Notes: generated from the sequence alone by a model not told the origin. A DNA stretch of 64,000 bases from Arenicellales bacterium (GCA_028284225.1 JANQSD010000014.1:44029-108028), one strand, 5' to 3'. Positions 26,528 through 36,194 are shown, counted from the stretch's first letter. Numbers and translations are program-made.

Positions 26528-28872
26528 GACAACTATCACTTGTATTGAGCCTGTTTTTGGCATTAGGGTTATCAACACAAATTAATGCCCAAACCACCAC
26601 AGAAGAGACTGATTCTAATGGTATCGACGACGAAGAGCTCACTTATGAGGAACTAAAAGCCAAAGAAACAAGAGAAAGACGGTTCCAGGAAGCACAACGT
26701 TGTTTGGGAGTTATTGCTGTTCCCGGGGATATTTCGCTAACACGAGCGCAAGTTCAGGCTTTACCGCTGGAACTGGAAGCAGATGATATAGATTTACCCG
26801 ATGCCAATACGGTTGAGTTGCAGGGCAAAGCTTATGCACAGCAAGGGCCTCAAAAAATAAGCGCTGACAGCATTCGCTACAGCAAAAATGATGACCAATT
26901 AAAAGCTGAAGGGGGTGTTGAAGTGTTCTCGCCCGGCGGCGACAGATTCAGCGCAGAAAGCCTGGATATGGAAGTGGAAACGTTTACCGGCGCTGCAAAT
27001 GATATTGATTATGTCGTTGCAGACAGAACCTATATCCCGAAGGTTAAGAATAATGCTTTTGCCATGGCACGTGGCGAGGCTGCTTCGGCTAATTTTCTGG
27101 GCCATGATTTGATGGAACTTGAGGACGTTACCTATACTAATTGTGTTGAAGGTAATGATGATGTGGTTATCAAGGCAAATAAACTGGTTTTAGATCATGC
27201 CACAGGTACCGGCACAGCACGTAATGCCACACTGAAATTCCTGGGCGTACCGGTTTTTTATACGCCTTATATCTCTTTCCCAATAAGCAATGAGCGAAAA
27301 ACAGGTTTTCTAGCTCCAACATTTGGTAGCGACTCAGAGGAAGGATTTTTTGTCGGCGTGCCTTATTACATTAATATTTCACCCGGCTTTGATGCAACTA
27401 TTACACCTTATTATTACAGTGATCGCGGGCTGCAATTAGGCGCGGAAGTACGTTATCTGACTAAAAATGCCGAAGGTGAGCTTGATGTTGAATACTTGCC
27501 TGGGGACGATTTGCAAACAGAACCTGACGATGAAGAAGATCGTGCAGCAGTTACGTTTTATCATGAACATGAAATTACCGAAGATCTGGAAGGGGAAATA
27601 GACTTTCAATGGGCTTCAGATGAAGATTACTACGACGATTTCAGCAATAACTTGTTTTTAAATAGCGCCACACATTTGATCAGACGCGGACGCTTAAACT
27701 ATTACGGTGATATTTTCCGTACCGAATTCGGGGTGTTGGATTATTTTACTCTGGATGAAGAAATTGAAGAGTCCAGCCGACCTTATGCATTGCTGCCTTA
27801 CTTTTTGGTAGACGCCAAAGAACGCGATGGCCTGTTCGGCTTGACTTATGAGCTTGATGCCAGTTTAACTCAATTTGATCGCGACTCAACGGTGGAAGGT
27901 ACGCGATATTTTGTCAATCCATCGATTAGTTTACCGCTGGAAAAAATTTATGGCTATGTGACACCCAAGCTGGGTTTCAATTACGCTGGCTATAGTTTGG
28001 ATAATGTAGACGATGGGGAAGAGGATTCACCCTACCGTTATGTGACTACTGCCAGTATTGATAGTGGATTATTTTTTGAAAGAGAGTTTTCATGGGCCGG
28101 GCGTCCTCATATACAAACTTTAGAACCACGTCTTTTTTATGTCTATATTCCCGAAGAAGAACAGTCCGCCATTCCTTCTTTTGACACCAGTGAGCTTTCA
28201 TTAAATAACTTCAGTAATATTTTCAGAGAAAACAGATTTATAGGTGAAGACAGAATCGGGGATACCAACCAGGTTACTTTGGGCGTGACGTCAAGATTTT
28301 TAGACGGTGATACGGGCGCTGAACGAGGATATTTCAGCCTTGGGCAGATTTATTATCTGTCTGATCGTGAAATCAGTTTAACCAGCGATAATGCCGATAT
28401 TGACCGTTCTACATCGGATTTTTTGGCTGAGGCCAGTGTTGATTTTTACTCAGACTGGACGTTATACGGGTTTGCTTCCTGGGACACTGAAGAAAGTGAG
28501 AATAATAATCGGCGTTTAGTTGTCACCTATGGTGATGATGAGGTAGGCGAGAATTATTTCAATCTGGGTTACTTTTTTACTCGAACCCGATCAGCAACCA
28601 CTGGAGATGCAACTGATAGTGAGTCTTTGGATCTGGAATTCGGCTGGCGAATTAGTCCTACCTGGAGTATTTATGCCCAGGACATATATTCACTTAGCGA
28701 TAGTGAAAACCGGTATTTTTCTGCAGGTATAAGATATGATGCCTGTTGCTGGAAACTCACTGTTGGCGGTGAACGTCGTTTTGATAAAGAACAGGATGAG
28801 CGTGATGGTCTGTTTGTGACGCTGGAATTCACTGGGTTGACTAGTATTACTTCAAGGCAAGGCGTTAAGTAA
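26524..28872 (+). CDS. lptD: LPS-assembly protein LptD
   Basis: Outer-membrane beta-barrel that, with LptE, inserts LPS in the outer leaflet. A signal peptide ends near residue 22, an OstA/LptA-like beta-jellyroll domain spans about 100-220, and a long acidic barrel domain follows to residue 782. Cysteines occur at 60, 207, 741 and 742, the same one-one-pair layout that E. coli LptD uses for its two inter-domain disulfides. AAGGA lies 10 bases before the ATG. surA follows after 5 bases, as in most gammaproteobacteria. Confidence 0.95.
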   Translation: MRQLSLVLSLFLALGLSTQINAQTTTEETDSNGIDDEELTYEELKAKETRERRFQEAQRCLGVIAVPGDISLTRAQVQALPLELEADDIDLPDANTVELQGKAYAQQGPQKISADSIRYSKNDDQLKAEGGVEVFSPGGDRFSAESLDMEVETFTGAANDIDYVVADRTYIPKVKNNAFAMARGEAASANFLGHDLMELEDVTYTNCVEGNDDVVIKANKLVLDHATGTGTARNATLKFLGVPVFYTPYISFPISNERKTGFLAPTFGSDSEEGFFVGVPYYINISPGFDATITPYYYSDRGLQLGAEVRYLTKNAEGELDVEYLPGDDLQTEPDDEEDRAAVTFYHEHEITEDLEGEIDFQWASDEDYYDDFSNNLFLNSATHLIRRGRLNYYGDIFRTEFGVLDYFTLDEEIEESSRPYALLPYFLVDAKERDGLFGLTYELDASLTQFDRDSTVEGTRYFVNPSISLPLEKIYGYVTPKLGFNYAGYSLDNVDDGEEDSPYRYVTTASIDSGLFFEREFSWAGRPHIQTLEPRLFYVYIPEEEQSAIPSFDTSELSLNNFSNIFRENRFIGEDRIGDTNQVTLGVTSRFLDGDTGAERGYFSLGQIYYLSDREISLTSDNADIDRSTSDFLAEASVDFYSDWTLYGFASWDTEESENNNRRLVVTYGDDEVGENYFNLGYFFTRTRSATTGDATDSESLDLEFGWRISPTWSIYAQDIYSLSDSENRYFSAGIRYDACCWKLTVGGERRFDKEQDERDGLFVTLEFTGLTSITSRQGVK

Positions 28873-28877
28873 GAAAA

Positions 28878-30173
28878 ATGCTGTTTAGAAGGTGGGCTTT
28901 ATCTATTTACATAGGTTTAATTTCTATTGATCTGGCGTTTGCCGCTAAAGAGCTTGACCGGGTATATGCAATTGTCAATGATGATGTCATTACAAAAAGT
29001 GAGTACGATCAAGAGCGCCTGAGCACCGAGTTAGAAATTAAATCCCGTGGCCGAGCCTTGCCGGATGAAGCTGTATTGCAACGACAGATTCTTGATCGCA
29101 TGATTAATGAACGTTTGCAATTACAAATTGCAGACAGAGCAGGCATTGTAGTTTCCAGGGCACAAGTCGATTCAACACTGCAGGGCATTGCTCAACGCAA
29201 TAATATTAGCCTTGAACAACTTAAGCAGGCCTTGGCCAATGATGGCGTTAGTTTTGAGGATTTTACTAGACGCCTTGAGCAACAGTTAAAGATTCAGCAA
29301 ATTGTCGAGCGTCAGATTAACTCTAGAGTAACAGTGAGTGATCAGGAGGTAGAAGAATTTTTACGTTCTGAGAGTCTTGGCACGGGATTGAATGCAGAAC
29401 TCAATGTTTCGCACATTGTAGTGCCGGTTCCACAGGATAGTGACGGGTATGATCAGGCCAGAGCCAGGATTGAACGGGCCTTGCAGGCGCTTGAAAAAGG
29501 CGAAGATTTTGCCGGGGTTGCTGCTGAGTATTCTTCATATTCCGATGCGATTGAAGGAGGCGTTTTGGGATGGCGCAAAACAGGTGAATTGCCATCATTC
29601 TATTATCAGGCTCTGCGTGGTATGTCCGAGGGTGATTTCAGCGAAATATTACAGAGTGATAGTGCCTTTCATATTGTCAGGCTCAATGGCATCCGGTCAG
29701 CACAGTCGGGTTCCAATCGTCAGATTACGCAGGTTAGGTTAAGACAAATATTTCTTCAATTTGAGCAAAATGCAGCACCTGAATATTTACGAATCCGTTT
29801 AAATGAAATTGCTGAACGATTATCTAACGGTGAGGATTTTGCTGCGCTTGCTGAGCTATATTCAGAAGACGCTAATTCACGTATTAAAGGCGGCGACATG
29901 GGCTGGATTAACCCTGGAGACCTCGGTACAGTGATTGAGAATATGGTATTCCAGTTGCCGATTGGCCAAATTAGTGAACCTGTGCAAGTCGGTAACGGTA
30001 TAAGCATTTTTGAGGTTACTGACAAACGCAAACAGGACGCCGGTAATCTATTCGAAAAAAATGCAGCACGTGAACAACTGCATATCCGCAAAGCTGAGCA
30101 AATGTATCAGGAATGGGTCCAGGGACTTCGTGATCGAGCATATGTACAATATCTGGTTGATGATATTAGTTAA
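28878..30173 (+). CDS. surA: Periplasmic chaperone / peptidyl-prolyl isomerase SurA
   Basis: Escorts outer-membrane proteins, including LptD, to the BAM complex. It has a signal peptide to about residue 22, an N-terminal chaperone domain (ELDRVYAIVNDDVITKSEYD), two parvulin PPIase domains at about 175-275 and 285-390 (both with the G-D/V-G-W type motif, e.g. GGDMGWINPGDL), and a C-terminal helix. It has 431 residues. It lies 5 bases after lptD. pdxA and ksgA, which often follow surA, are replaced here by ubiK. Confidence 0.95.
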   Translation: MLFRRWALSIYIGLISIDLAFAAKELDRVYAIVNDDVITKSEYDQERLSTELEIKSRGRALPDEAVLQRQILDRMINERLQLQIADRAGIVVSRAQVDSTLQGIAQRNNISLEQLKQALANDGVSFEDFTRRLEQQLKIQQIVERQINSRVTVSDQEVEEFLRSESLGTGLNAELNVSHIVVPVPQDSDGYDQARARIERALQALEKGEDFAGVAAEYSSYSDAIEGGVLGWRKTGELPSFYYQALRGMSEGDFSEILQSDSAFHIVRLNGIRSAQSGSNRQITQVRLRQIFLQFEQNAAPEYLRIRLNEIAERLSNGEDFAALAELYSEDANSRIKGGDMGWINPGDLGTVIENMVFQLPIGQISEPVQVGNGISIFEVTDKRKQDAGNLFEKNAAREQLHIRKAEQMYQEWVQGLRDRAYVQYLVDDIS

Positions 30174-30199
30174 CGGCTGGTTCATTGAGAACACCCCTT

Positions 30200-30433
30200 A
30201 TGGTTAATAAAGAGCTGGTAAATCGATTAATTAACTCACTTGATTCGGTGTTGCCGGTTACCCAGTTTACGGAAGAAATTAAAGAAAATATCAGAGAAGC
30301 AATTAGTTCAGTACTGCATGATATGGATGTAGTGACGCGGGAGGAGTTTGAAGCTCAACAGCAGGTGTTGCAAAAGACTCGTGAAAAGATTGATCAACTT
30401 GAAGCTAAGTTGAGGCAGTATAGCCCGGACTAA
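30200..30433 (+). CDS. ubiK: Ubiquinone biosynthesis accessory factor UbiK (YqiC/BMFP family)
   Basis: Small protein that assists UbiJ and the aerobic ubiquinone-synthesis complex. The ATG at 30200 gives 77 residues: an amphipathic N-terminal half and a C-terminal coiled coil (VVTREEFEAQQQVLQKTREK) typical of the family, which forms trimers. A TTG further upstream is less likely. It lies 30 bases before comM; the ubiK-comM (yqiC-yifB) pair is a known neighbour pair in gammaproteobacteria. Confidence 0.9.
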   Translation: MVNKELVNRLINSLDSVLPVTQFTEEIKENIREAISSVLHDMDVVTREEFEAQQQVLQKTREKIDQLEAKLRQYSPD

Positions 30434-30463
30434 GGATATTAATCAGATGCCAAGGAAGGTAAT

Positions 30464-31969
30464 ATGTCATTTTCTCTTGTTCGCTCCCGAGCTCTAACAG
30501 GCGTTCATGCGCCGGAAGTCGCAGTAGAAACCCATCTCGCTAATGGCTTGCCATCGTTCACTATTGTTGGTTTGCCACAAACAGCTATAAAAGAAAGCCG
30601 TGATCGGGTCAGATCAGCGATTGTTAATTCTAACTTCGCTTTTCCATCTCGTAAGATAACGGTCAATCTGGCTCCAGCTGACCTGCCCAAAGAAGGTGCC
30701 AAGTTTGATTTGCCAATTGCCATCAGTATTTTAATTGCAAGTGAACAGATACGAATAGATAGAACAGAATTATTAGATTATGAATTTATCGGTGAATTAG
30801 CATTAGATGGGCGGCTAAGAGCAGTAGCAGGTATTTTGCCAGTTGCATATGCTATTACCAAGGCTGGTCGAAAACTAGTGTTACCAAAATCTTGTGTTAC
30901 AGAAGCGGCCCTGATACGTAATTCAACCTTGCTAAGTGGTTCGACTTTAACCCGATTAATTGATAATTTGATTGCAGGACGTTGTCATGCCCCCGACAGC
31001 ATTAAAATAAATACACGCGTAGATAAATCTTATTCTGACTTGGCGGATGTGCGAGGTCAATATTTAGCTAAGAGGGCATTGGAAATCGCAGCTGCAGGAC
31101 GTCATAATTTACTGATGATTGGTCCGCCGGGTTGCGGCAAAAGTATGTTGGCGGCCCGTTTGCCGGGAATATTGCCATTGATGTCAGAGCGCACAGCAAT
31201 TGAATCAGCTTCCATTCGGTCCGTGAGTCGACAAGGATTTCATCTAAAGGATTGGCGCCGTACTCCATATAGAGCACCCCATCACGGATGTTCTCCAGCG
31301 GCCTTAATAGGAGGTGGGTCAAAACCGGTTCCAGGAGAGATTTCTTTAGCTCACGGAGGCGTTTTATTCCTTGATGAAATACCTGAGTTTGATCGCAGAG
31401 CTTTGGAAATGCTGCGTGAACCTCTGGATGCGGGTTACGTTAATATTGCCCGGGTTAACTATAACCATCAATATTTAGCGGATATTATGCTGGTGGCAGC
31501 GGCCAATCCTTGTCACTGCGGTCATTATGGTTCTACTGTTAAAGCCTGTCGCTGTACTCCCACGATGATTGAGCGCTACCAGAACAAATTATCAGGGCCA
31601 CTTATAGACCGTTTTGACATGCATGTTGAATTAACGGCAGTGAGTGCAGATCAGCTCGTTGAAAGCCAGCCCGCTGAAAAAAGCATTGTCGTCGCCAAAA
31701 GGGTCCAATCCGCACGTCAGCGGCAAATTAACCGACAAGGAAAGTTAAACTCCAATTTACAGCCGGCAGAACTTGAACAAGAATTGGCACACGACGATGA
31801 CTTAAAATCTTATTTAAATTTGATAATAAAGAAATTAAGCCTCACCGCCAGGTCATACCATCGTATTTTGAGATTATGCAGAACAATCGCGGATCTGGAT
31901 AAATCAGTGAATATCTCGAAAAAACACGTTAATCAAGCCGTTCAATACCGTATTTTTGATAGAAATTAA
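30464..31969 (+). CDS. comM: YifB/ComM family AAA+ Mg-chelatase-like ATPase
   Basis: Hexameric helicase that drives branch migration during integration of transforming DNA in naturally competent bacteria; it is widespread also in others. It has an N-terminal Lon-like domain (HLANGLPSFTIVGLP), Walker A GPPGCGKS at residues 220-227, Walker B VLFLDEIPEF, and a zinc-ribbon-like Cys cluster (AANPCHCGHYG and CRCTP) typical of ComM. It has 501 residues, full length. Together with the type IV pilin genes at 57-60 kb it fits a competence capacity, though that is inference. Confidence 0.95.
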   Translation: MSFSLVRSRALTGVHAPEVAVETHLANGLPSFTIVGLPQTAIKESRDRVRSAIVNSNFAFPSRKITVNLAPADLPKEGAKFDLPIAISILIASEQIRIDRTELLDYEFIGELALDGRLRAVAGILPVAYAITKAGRKLVLPKSCVTEAALIRNSTLLSGSTLTRLIDNLIAGRCHAPDSIKINTRVDKSYSDLADVRGQYLAKRALEIAAAGRHNLLMIGPPGCGKSMLAARLPGILPLMSERTAIESASIRSVSRQGFHLKDWRRTPYRAPHHGCSPAALIGGGSKPVPGEISLAHGGVLFLDEIPEFDRRALEMLREPLDAGYVNIARVNYNHQYLADIMLVAAANPCHCGHYGSTVKACRCTPTMIERYQNKLSGPLIDRFDMHVELTAVSADQLVESQPAEKSIVVAKRVQSARQRQINRQGKLNSNLQPAELEQELAHDDDLKSYLNLIIKKLSLTARSYHRILRLCRTIADLDKSVNISKKHVNQAVQYRIFDRN

Positions 31970-32088
31970 GTGTTACCATCCATTAAATCCGCTGGAGAAA
32001 TTTGACTGTTTTTTTAGTATCGTCGAACTTATCCGTCACCAGGTAGTCTCAGAATTTGTTTTAAACTGAAGTTAAGCGAGAAATTATT

Positions 32089-32538
32089 ATGAAAAGAATG
32101 ACCAATATTTTATTCGTCTTTTTATCACTGATGATGTTTAATCTGAGCGCGTTTGCGAAATCAGAAATCTATACAGGTACTTTCAGCAATAAAGCGGTGG
32201 GTGGCTACGATACAGTTGCCTATTTTACCGATGGAGAACCGGTAAAAGGCAGTTCTGACTATCAAACCGAGTACAAAGGTGCCAAATGGTTGTTTTCCAG
32301 TCAGGAAAATCTGGATGTGTTCTTGGCGGATCCAGACAAATATGCACCTCAGTATGGCGGCTATTGTGCCTGGGCGGTAGGCCATAATATTACTGCCAAG
32401 GGCGATCCTGAGCAGTGGAAAATTGTCAATGATAAGCTTTATCTGAATTACGATGCTGATATTCAGTCAAAATGGCTACAAGACCCACAGAAATGGATTG
32501 TTGAAGGCGACAAAAACTGGCCTGGTGTATTAAAATAA
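32089..32538 (+). CDS. Exported YHS-domain protein
   Basis: 149-residue protein with an N-terminal signal peptide (to about residue 23, FAKSE). The rest matches the YHS-like family seen in periplasmic proteins: GGYDTVAYFTDG, then KWLFSSQENLDVFLADPDKY and QYGGYCAWAV, with one conserved Cys. YHS domains are thought to bind metal, but the exact metal here is unknown. It lies 39 bases before a DoxX-like membrane protein, suggesting a two-gene unit. Confidence 0.8.
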   Translation: MKRMTNILFVFLSLMMFNLSAFAKSEIYTGTFSNKAVGGYDTVAYFTDGEPVKGSSDYQTEYKGAKWLFSSQENLDVFLADPDKYAPQYGGYCAWAVGHNITAKGDPEQWKIVNDKLYLNYDADIQSKWLQDPQKWIVEGDKNWPGVLK

Positions 32539-32577
32539 AAAGCTGTATAACGCTGTAATCATATATCGAGACATTCC

Positions 32578-33069
32578 ATGAATAGAACTATTGTAGCCAT
32601 TGTGAGCTGGGCTATTGTTGCCTGGATTTGCAAAGTGTTTCTTGTTTCGCTGCCTTACAAGTTTACTTTGCATCCTGACACCCAGCATATTTTTGGCACA
32701 ATAGGTGAATGGATGAAGGGTATTTTAGGAAATGGTGTCGGTCAGGTTTTTGCAAATTATGGTTCGTATGGTGTCGGTGCGGTTGAATTAGTAACATCTA
32801 TTATTCTACTGTTACCGGCGTTAATCTGGTTGGCTTCAAAGCTGGGAATGGCCCAGTCTCCGGATCGACCTAAATTCCATAAAATCGGTGGATTAATGGC
32901 ATCTGCAGTCATGGCTGGTGCTGTTTTTTTCCATCTCTTTACGCCTTTGGGCATTGAGGTATTACATGAAGGTGAAAGTGATGGTGGGTCGCTTTTTTAC
33001 GCTGCAGTGTCAATTTTGGTGTTGGGAATCGTATTGTTTTTTCTCAATAACCGCTCAGCAACTGCGTAG
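32578..33069 (+). CDS. DoxX-like four-helix membrane protein
   Basis: 163 residues with four predicted transmembrane helices at about 5-25, 62-85, 100-120 and 138-158. The layout, and the loop GSYGVGAVELVTSIILLLPAL between helices, resemble DoxX-like proteins. The function is unknown. Its upstream neighbour is an exported YHS protein, and this pairing suggests a shared redox or metal role in the envelope. Not assigned further. Confidence 0.65.
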   Translation: MNRTIVAIVSWAIVAWICKVFLVSLPYKFTLHPDTQHIFGTIGEWMKGILGNGVGQVFANYGSYGVGAVELVTSIILLLPALIWLASKLGMAQSPDRPKFHKIGGLMASAVMAGAVFFHLFTPLGIEVLHEGESDGGSLFYAAVSILVLGIVLFFLNNRSATA

Positions 33070-33132
33070 TTTTCTGCCTACCCTTCCAGGTTATAACTAT
33101 AATATGCTAATAAGCATTTGGAGAGTTGCGCA

Positions 33133-33984
33133 ATGATAATGCGTGTCATGTTTGTAACGGTATATATTCTGTCTTGCATAAGAATTCTTGCCGCTCCATG
33201 GCGTTATTTTCAATTAAACGCAAAATATTTTTCTGAGAAAAAAGGAATTTTCTCCAAAATAGATATTGATGCGCTGATACCTCACCGCTGGCGTTTATAT
33301 CAGGCCTATGATGATGGACATAGCATACCGGAGAAGTTTCCGGTTTTTGTGAAGCCGGAATGGGGGCAGAATGCTTTTGGTATTTGGCGTGCAGATAATG
33401 TTGAGGACTTAAGCCGAATCAGGAAAAAAATTGCCAAGTCTAAAACGGCTTATATTATCCAGCAGGCAGCCTCAGAGAGCAGAGAATTTGAAATATTTAC
33501 TATCCCACATCATTTGGATAGCAGCAAATATGCAGTTTTAACTGTCACCGAAGCGGTAAATACAGAGGGCGAAAAATATCCAATCAATAGTATTAACAAC
33601 AAATACACCAGTTTTTATGAACTGACACATAAATTTGATCAACACCAGCTGGACCAGATTTGGTCATATATCCGTGAGTTTGGTGATTTTAAAATTTCTC
33701 GCGTATGTGTACATGCAAATTCAGAGCAGGACCTGATAGATGGGAAGTTTCATTTGATCGAAATAAATTTGTTTGTGCCTATGCCTATCAATTTGTTGGA
33801 CGAATCCTACGGATTCCGGGATAAAGCTAACTTCATTCTAACTAGTATGATGGCTTTGGCTCAGGTTACTAAAACCTTAAGTTTGCAATCCCGGCAACAA
33901 CCGATTTTTACCAAGAAATTACTTTACCAACGCAAAGCAAGATCTTTACAACTCAGCCATAGCACAACAAGAGAAATCTTGTGA
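33133..33984 (+). CDS. ATP-grasp-like protein (first gene of ATP-grasp/MFS cassette)
   Basis: 283 residues from the ATG with GGAGAG 8 bases upstream. The first 20 residues are hydrophobic and may touch the membrane. The middle has ATP-grasp-like features: FPVFVKPEWGQNAFGI (a lysine-bearing strand with a glycine-containing loop), AYIIQQAASESREFEIFTI (hinge), and FHLIEINLFVPMP, where an E-I-N motif can bind magnesium. It is more divergent than the next protein and its substrates are unknown. Its stop overlaps the next start (GTGA), so the two are made together. An amide- or ester-forming ligase is the likely class. Confidence 0.6.
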   Translation: MIMRVMFVTVYILSCIRILAAPWRYFQLNAKYFSEKKGIFSKIDIDALIPHRWRLYQAYDDGHSIPEKFPVFVKPEWGQNAFGIWRADNVEDLSRIRKKIAKSKTAYIIQQAASESREFEIFTIPHHLDSSKYAVLTVTEAVNTEGEKYPINSINNKYTSFYELTHKFDQHQLDQIWSYIREFGDFKISRVCVHANSEQDLIDGKFHLIEINLFVPMPINLLDESYGFRDKANFILTSMMALAQVTKTLSLQSRQQPIFTKKLLYQRKARSLQLSHSTTREIL

Positions 33985-34889
33985 GAAAACTAAAAGCGGC
34001 TCTATATAAATGGGTTAGTGATCGCTATATGGCTGGTTGCAGCCATTACAATACGCTTGCCGTCAGACGTGCCTCCAGGTCAAAAGAAAAGGCTAGGGTC
34101 ATGTTTGCCAAACATAATGTGCCTCATGCCAAAGGAGCGGTATTTTTCAATCCTTATGTTGCCTATAAATTTGTTAAACAACATGGTTTTCCGGTTGTCA
34201 TAAAACCCAATGTCAGTGGTTATTCCAGGGGGAGCTATTTTCCGATCACTAGCTATAGCGAACTATTTAGTGCGATTGCAAAAGCCAAACTGTGGTGGCC
34301 AACTACCGTTATTGAGCAATATTTGCTAGGAAAAAATTATCGTGTAGTGGCGACTGATAAAGAACTGGGCAGTGTAATACAGCGTTATCCACCATTTGTA
34401 ATCGGTGACGGCAAAACAACGATCAGTACCTTGATTGATCAGGAGAATGCCATCCGTGAGCAGATGGGTTTGTTCCCCACCATGTATCCAATAAAAAAAG
34501 ATAAATTAGTTATCAATCACTTAAAAAAACAAAACTTGAACTTGGGAGATATACCTGAATCAGGTCAACATGTAGAGCTGTTTTATCGGGTTGCACTGGC
34601 ACCGGGCGGTGTGGTTGAAATCGTCGACCAAAGCACCATTACTGCAGCCAATCGTCAATTATTCATTGATGTGGTGAATATGTTTGATGCCAATGTTCTC
34701 GGTATAGATGTGATTTTTGAAAAAGGTATCGATCACGATTATGATCAGCAAAAATGTATTTTCATCGAGGTCAACTCAAGGCCGTATATGAAAATGCATG
34801 ATGCTCCCCGCTATGGAGAAAAAGAAGATTTAACGGCACTTTATGCGGGCCTTGATGCATTGGAAATAGATGATGCAGACATCTTCTGA
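33981..34889 (+). CDS. ATP-grasp ligase of cyanophycin-synthetase / GshF type
   Basis: 302 residues. It carries a full ATP-grasp core: an N-terminal lid with SKEKARVMFAKHNVPHAKG, the nucleotide lysine in GFPVVIKPNVSGYSRG, TVIEQYLLGKNYRVVA, FVIGDGKTTISTLID, and the metal-binding FIEVNSRPYMKM. The K-N-Y-R-V and V-I-G-D-G-K-T-T motifs resemble the ATP-grasp halves of cyanophycin synthetase and GshF, which join amino acids through acyl-phosphates. It lacks the Mur-ligase domain of CphA. GTG start inside the preceding stop. The product is unknown. Confidence 0.75.
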   Translation: MRKLKAALYKWVSDRYMAGCSHYNTLAVRRASRSKEKARVMFAKHNVPHAKGAVFFNPYVAYKFVKQHGFPVVIKPNVSGYSRGSYFPITSYSELFSAIAKAKLWWPTTVIEQYLLGKNYRVVATDKELGSVIQRYPPFVIGDGKTTISTLIDQENAIREQMGLFPTMYPIKKDKLVINHLKKQNLNLGDIPESGQHVELFYRVALAPGGVVEIVDQSTITAANRQLFIDVVNMFDANVLGIDVIFEKGIDHDYDQQKCIFIEVNSRPYMKMHDAPRYGEKEDLTALYAGLDALEIDDADIF

Positions 34890-36075
34890 TGAGCCGACAA
34901 GTTTAAATTATTCGCGCGTTTTTTATCAGTATTTAGGTGTACACTCGCTGCTAATCGGTTTATTTCCGTTTTTTGCTCCCGTATTTCTTTGGGACAGGCA
35001 GTACGGACTGACAGAAATCAGCTTTTTTATCTCTCTTTCCGGGCTAGGGTTTTGCGTGGCATTGTTTTTTTGGGACAGGCTAATACGTAATATCAGTCTG
35101 TTTCAGCTTATGTTGATTTCATTTTTGTTTGAAATTGGCGTGTTATTTAGTAGCCACATCAGTTTTGCGACAGCAATGCTGGTTTGCTTCAGTATTTCAT
35201 ATGGTGTCTATAATTGCTTTTTCTGGACTACACAACGTGCATTATTTTTTGAAACCCTGAGCGAGAATAACACCGGTCGAAAATTCGGGAACTTCCAGAT
35301 ATTCGTAGCTGCTATTTTACAAATAGGAATTTTTATTGGCGGCGTACTGCTGGAGAGGTCAGGGCTGATAATTATCTATCTGATCTCTGTTGCAATCTGT
35401 TTCATTGCGGCATGGTTTTTTTATTCACAAAAAAATACTTTACAATTGCCGACGCAACTGTTGAATAAGCGTGTTTTATCCATTCGTGAAGTTATTCAAT
35501 ATAAGGATAAGCACAATACCCGATTGATATTTTTGCTGGATGGACTTTACTTGTTTCTTGAAAGTTTTTTCTGGCTAATTACGCTTTTTATGTTGGCCCA
35601 TGAGAGTTTCTGGCGCCTGGGAGTCATGGTAATCATCCTGTCTGTGGTGTTTTTTGTAATATTCGTGATTATAAAAAACACTATAGATCACATCGCAACT
35701 CATACCATGTATAAAATTGCCACGCTCTTATATGCCTTGTCCTGGGGAATACGTGGTTTTGTCACTGACGAACTTACCTTAGAGTGGCTATTTATCATGT
35801 TGGTAGCCATCACATTTTGTACCTCATTTTTTAGACTGGCGTTTAATAAACGTTTTTATGACCTGGCAAAACTTACTACAGCCCATCACTATCTAATTAA
35901 AAAAAGCTATTATTCTCAACTGTTTATAGCTGTAATTTATCTTTTGATAGGTCTGGCTTTCAGTACCGCTGATAATGCATTTGAGCAATTACAATGGTTG
36001 TATTGGTTGTGTGCTCCGCTAGCACTGGCTTACCTTTGTTACGGCTACCAACATTATCAGTATAAAATCTCGTGA
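34870..36075 (+). CDS. MFS-type transporter of the ATP-grasp cassette
   Basis: 401-residue membrane protein with about 12 predicted helices in two sets of six separated by a charged loop near residues 185-210 (KRVLSIREVIQYKDKHN). The layout is that of the major facilitator superfamily, but I see no subfamily signature. Its start overlaps the second ATP-grasp gene by 20 bases, so it belongs to the same unit. It probably exports, or less likely imports, the product or substrate of the two ligases. Two adjacent ATGs (34870 and 34873) are equally possible starts. Confidence 0.7.
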   Translation: MMQTSSDEPTSLNYSRVFYQYLGVHSLLIGLFPFFAPVFLWDRQYGLTEISFFISLSGLGFCVALFFWDRLIRNISLFQLMLISFLFEIGVLFSSHISFATAMLVCFSISYGVYNCFFWTTQRALFFETLSENNTGRKFGNFQIFVAAILQIGIFIGGVLLERSGLIIIYLISVAICFIAAWFFYSQKNTLQLPTQLLNKRVLSIREVIQYKDKHNTRLIFLLDGLYLFLESFFWLITLFMLAHESFWRLGVMVIILSVVFFVIFVIIKNTIDHIATHTMYKIATLLYALSWGIRGFVTDELTLEWLFIMLVAITFCTSFFRLAFNKRFYDLAKLTTAHHYLIKKSYYSQLFIAVIYLLIGLAFSTADNAFEQLQWLYWLCAPLALAYLCYGYQHYQYKIS

Positions 36076-36121
36076 CTTGAAGTTCAGATAAAGGTTTAGA
36101 GCGTTTTAACAAAACTACCGC

Positions 36122-36150
36122 TTAAGTACAAATGGGTCGCATGTTATAGT
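36122..36150 (+). promoter_or_regulatory. Candidate sigma-70 promoter of the PDH operon
   Basis: TTAAGT at 36122-36127 and TATAGT at 36145-36150 are spaced by 17 bases, 45 bases before the aceE ATG. The -10 box is a five-of-six match; the -35 box is weak, so an activator may be needed. Confidence 0.4.
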
Positions 36151-36194
36151 TTGTGCCTGTTTGAGTTGAGTGTTCGTTTTAAAAGAGGATAACG

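Noticed and set aside
28500..28900. Possible frameshift or truncation at the lptD end
   Set aside because: The frame runs through the conserved paired cysteines at 741-742 to a normal C-terminus, so the gene is intact.
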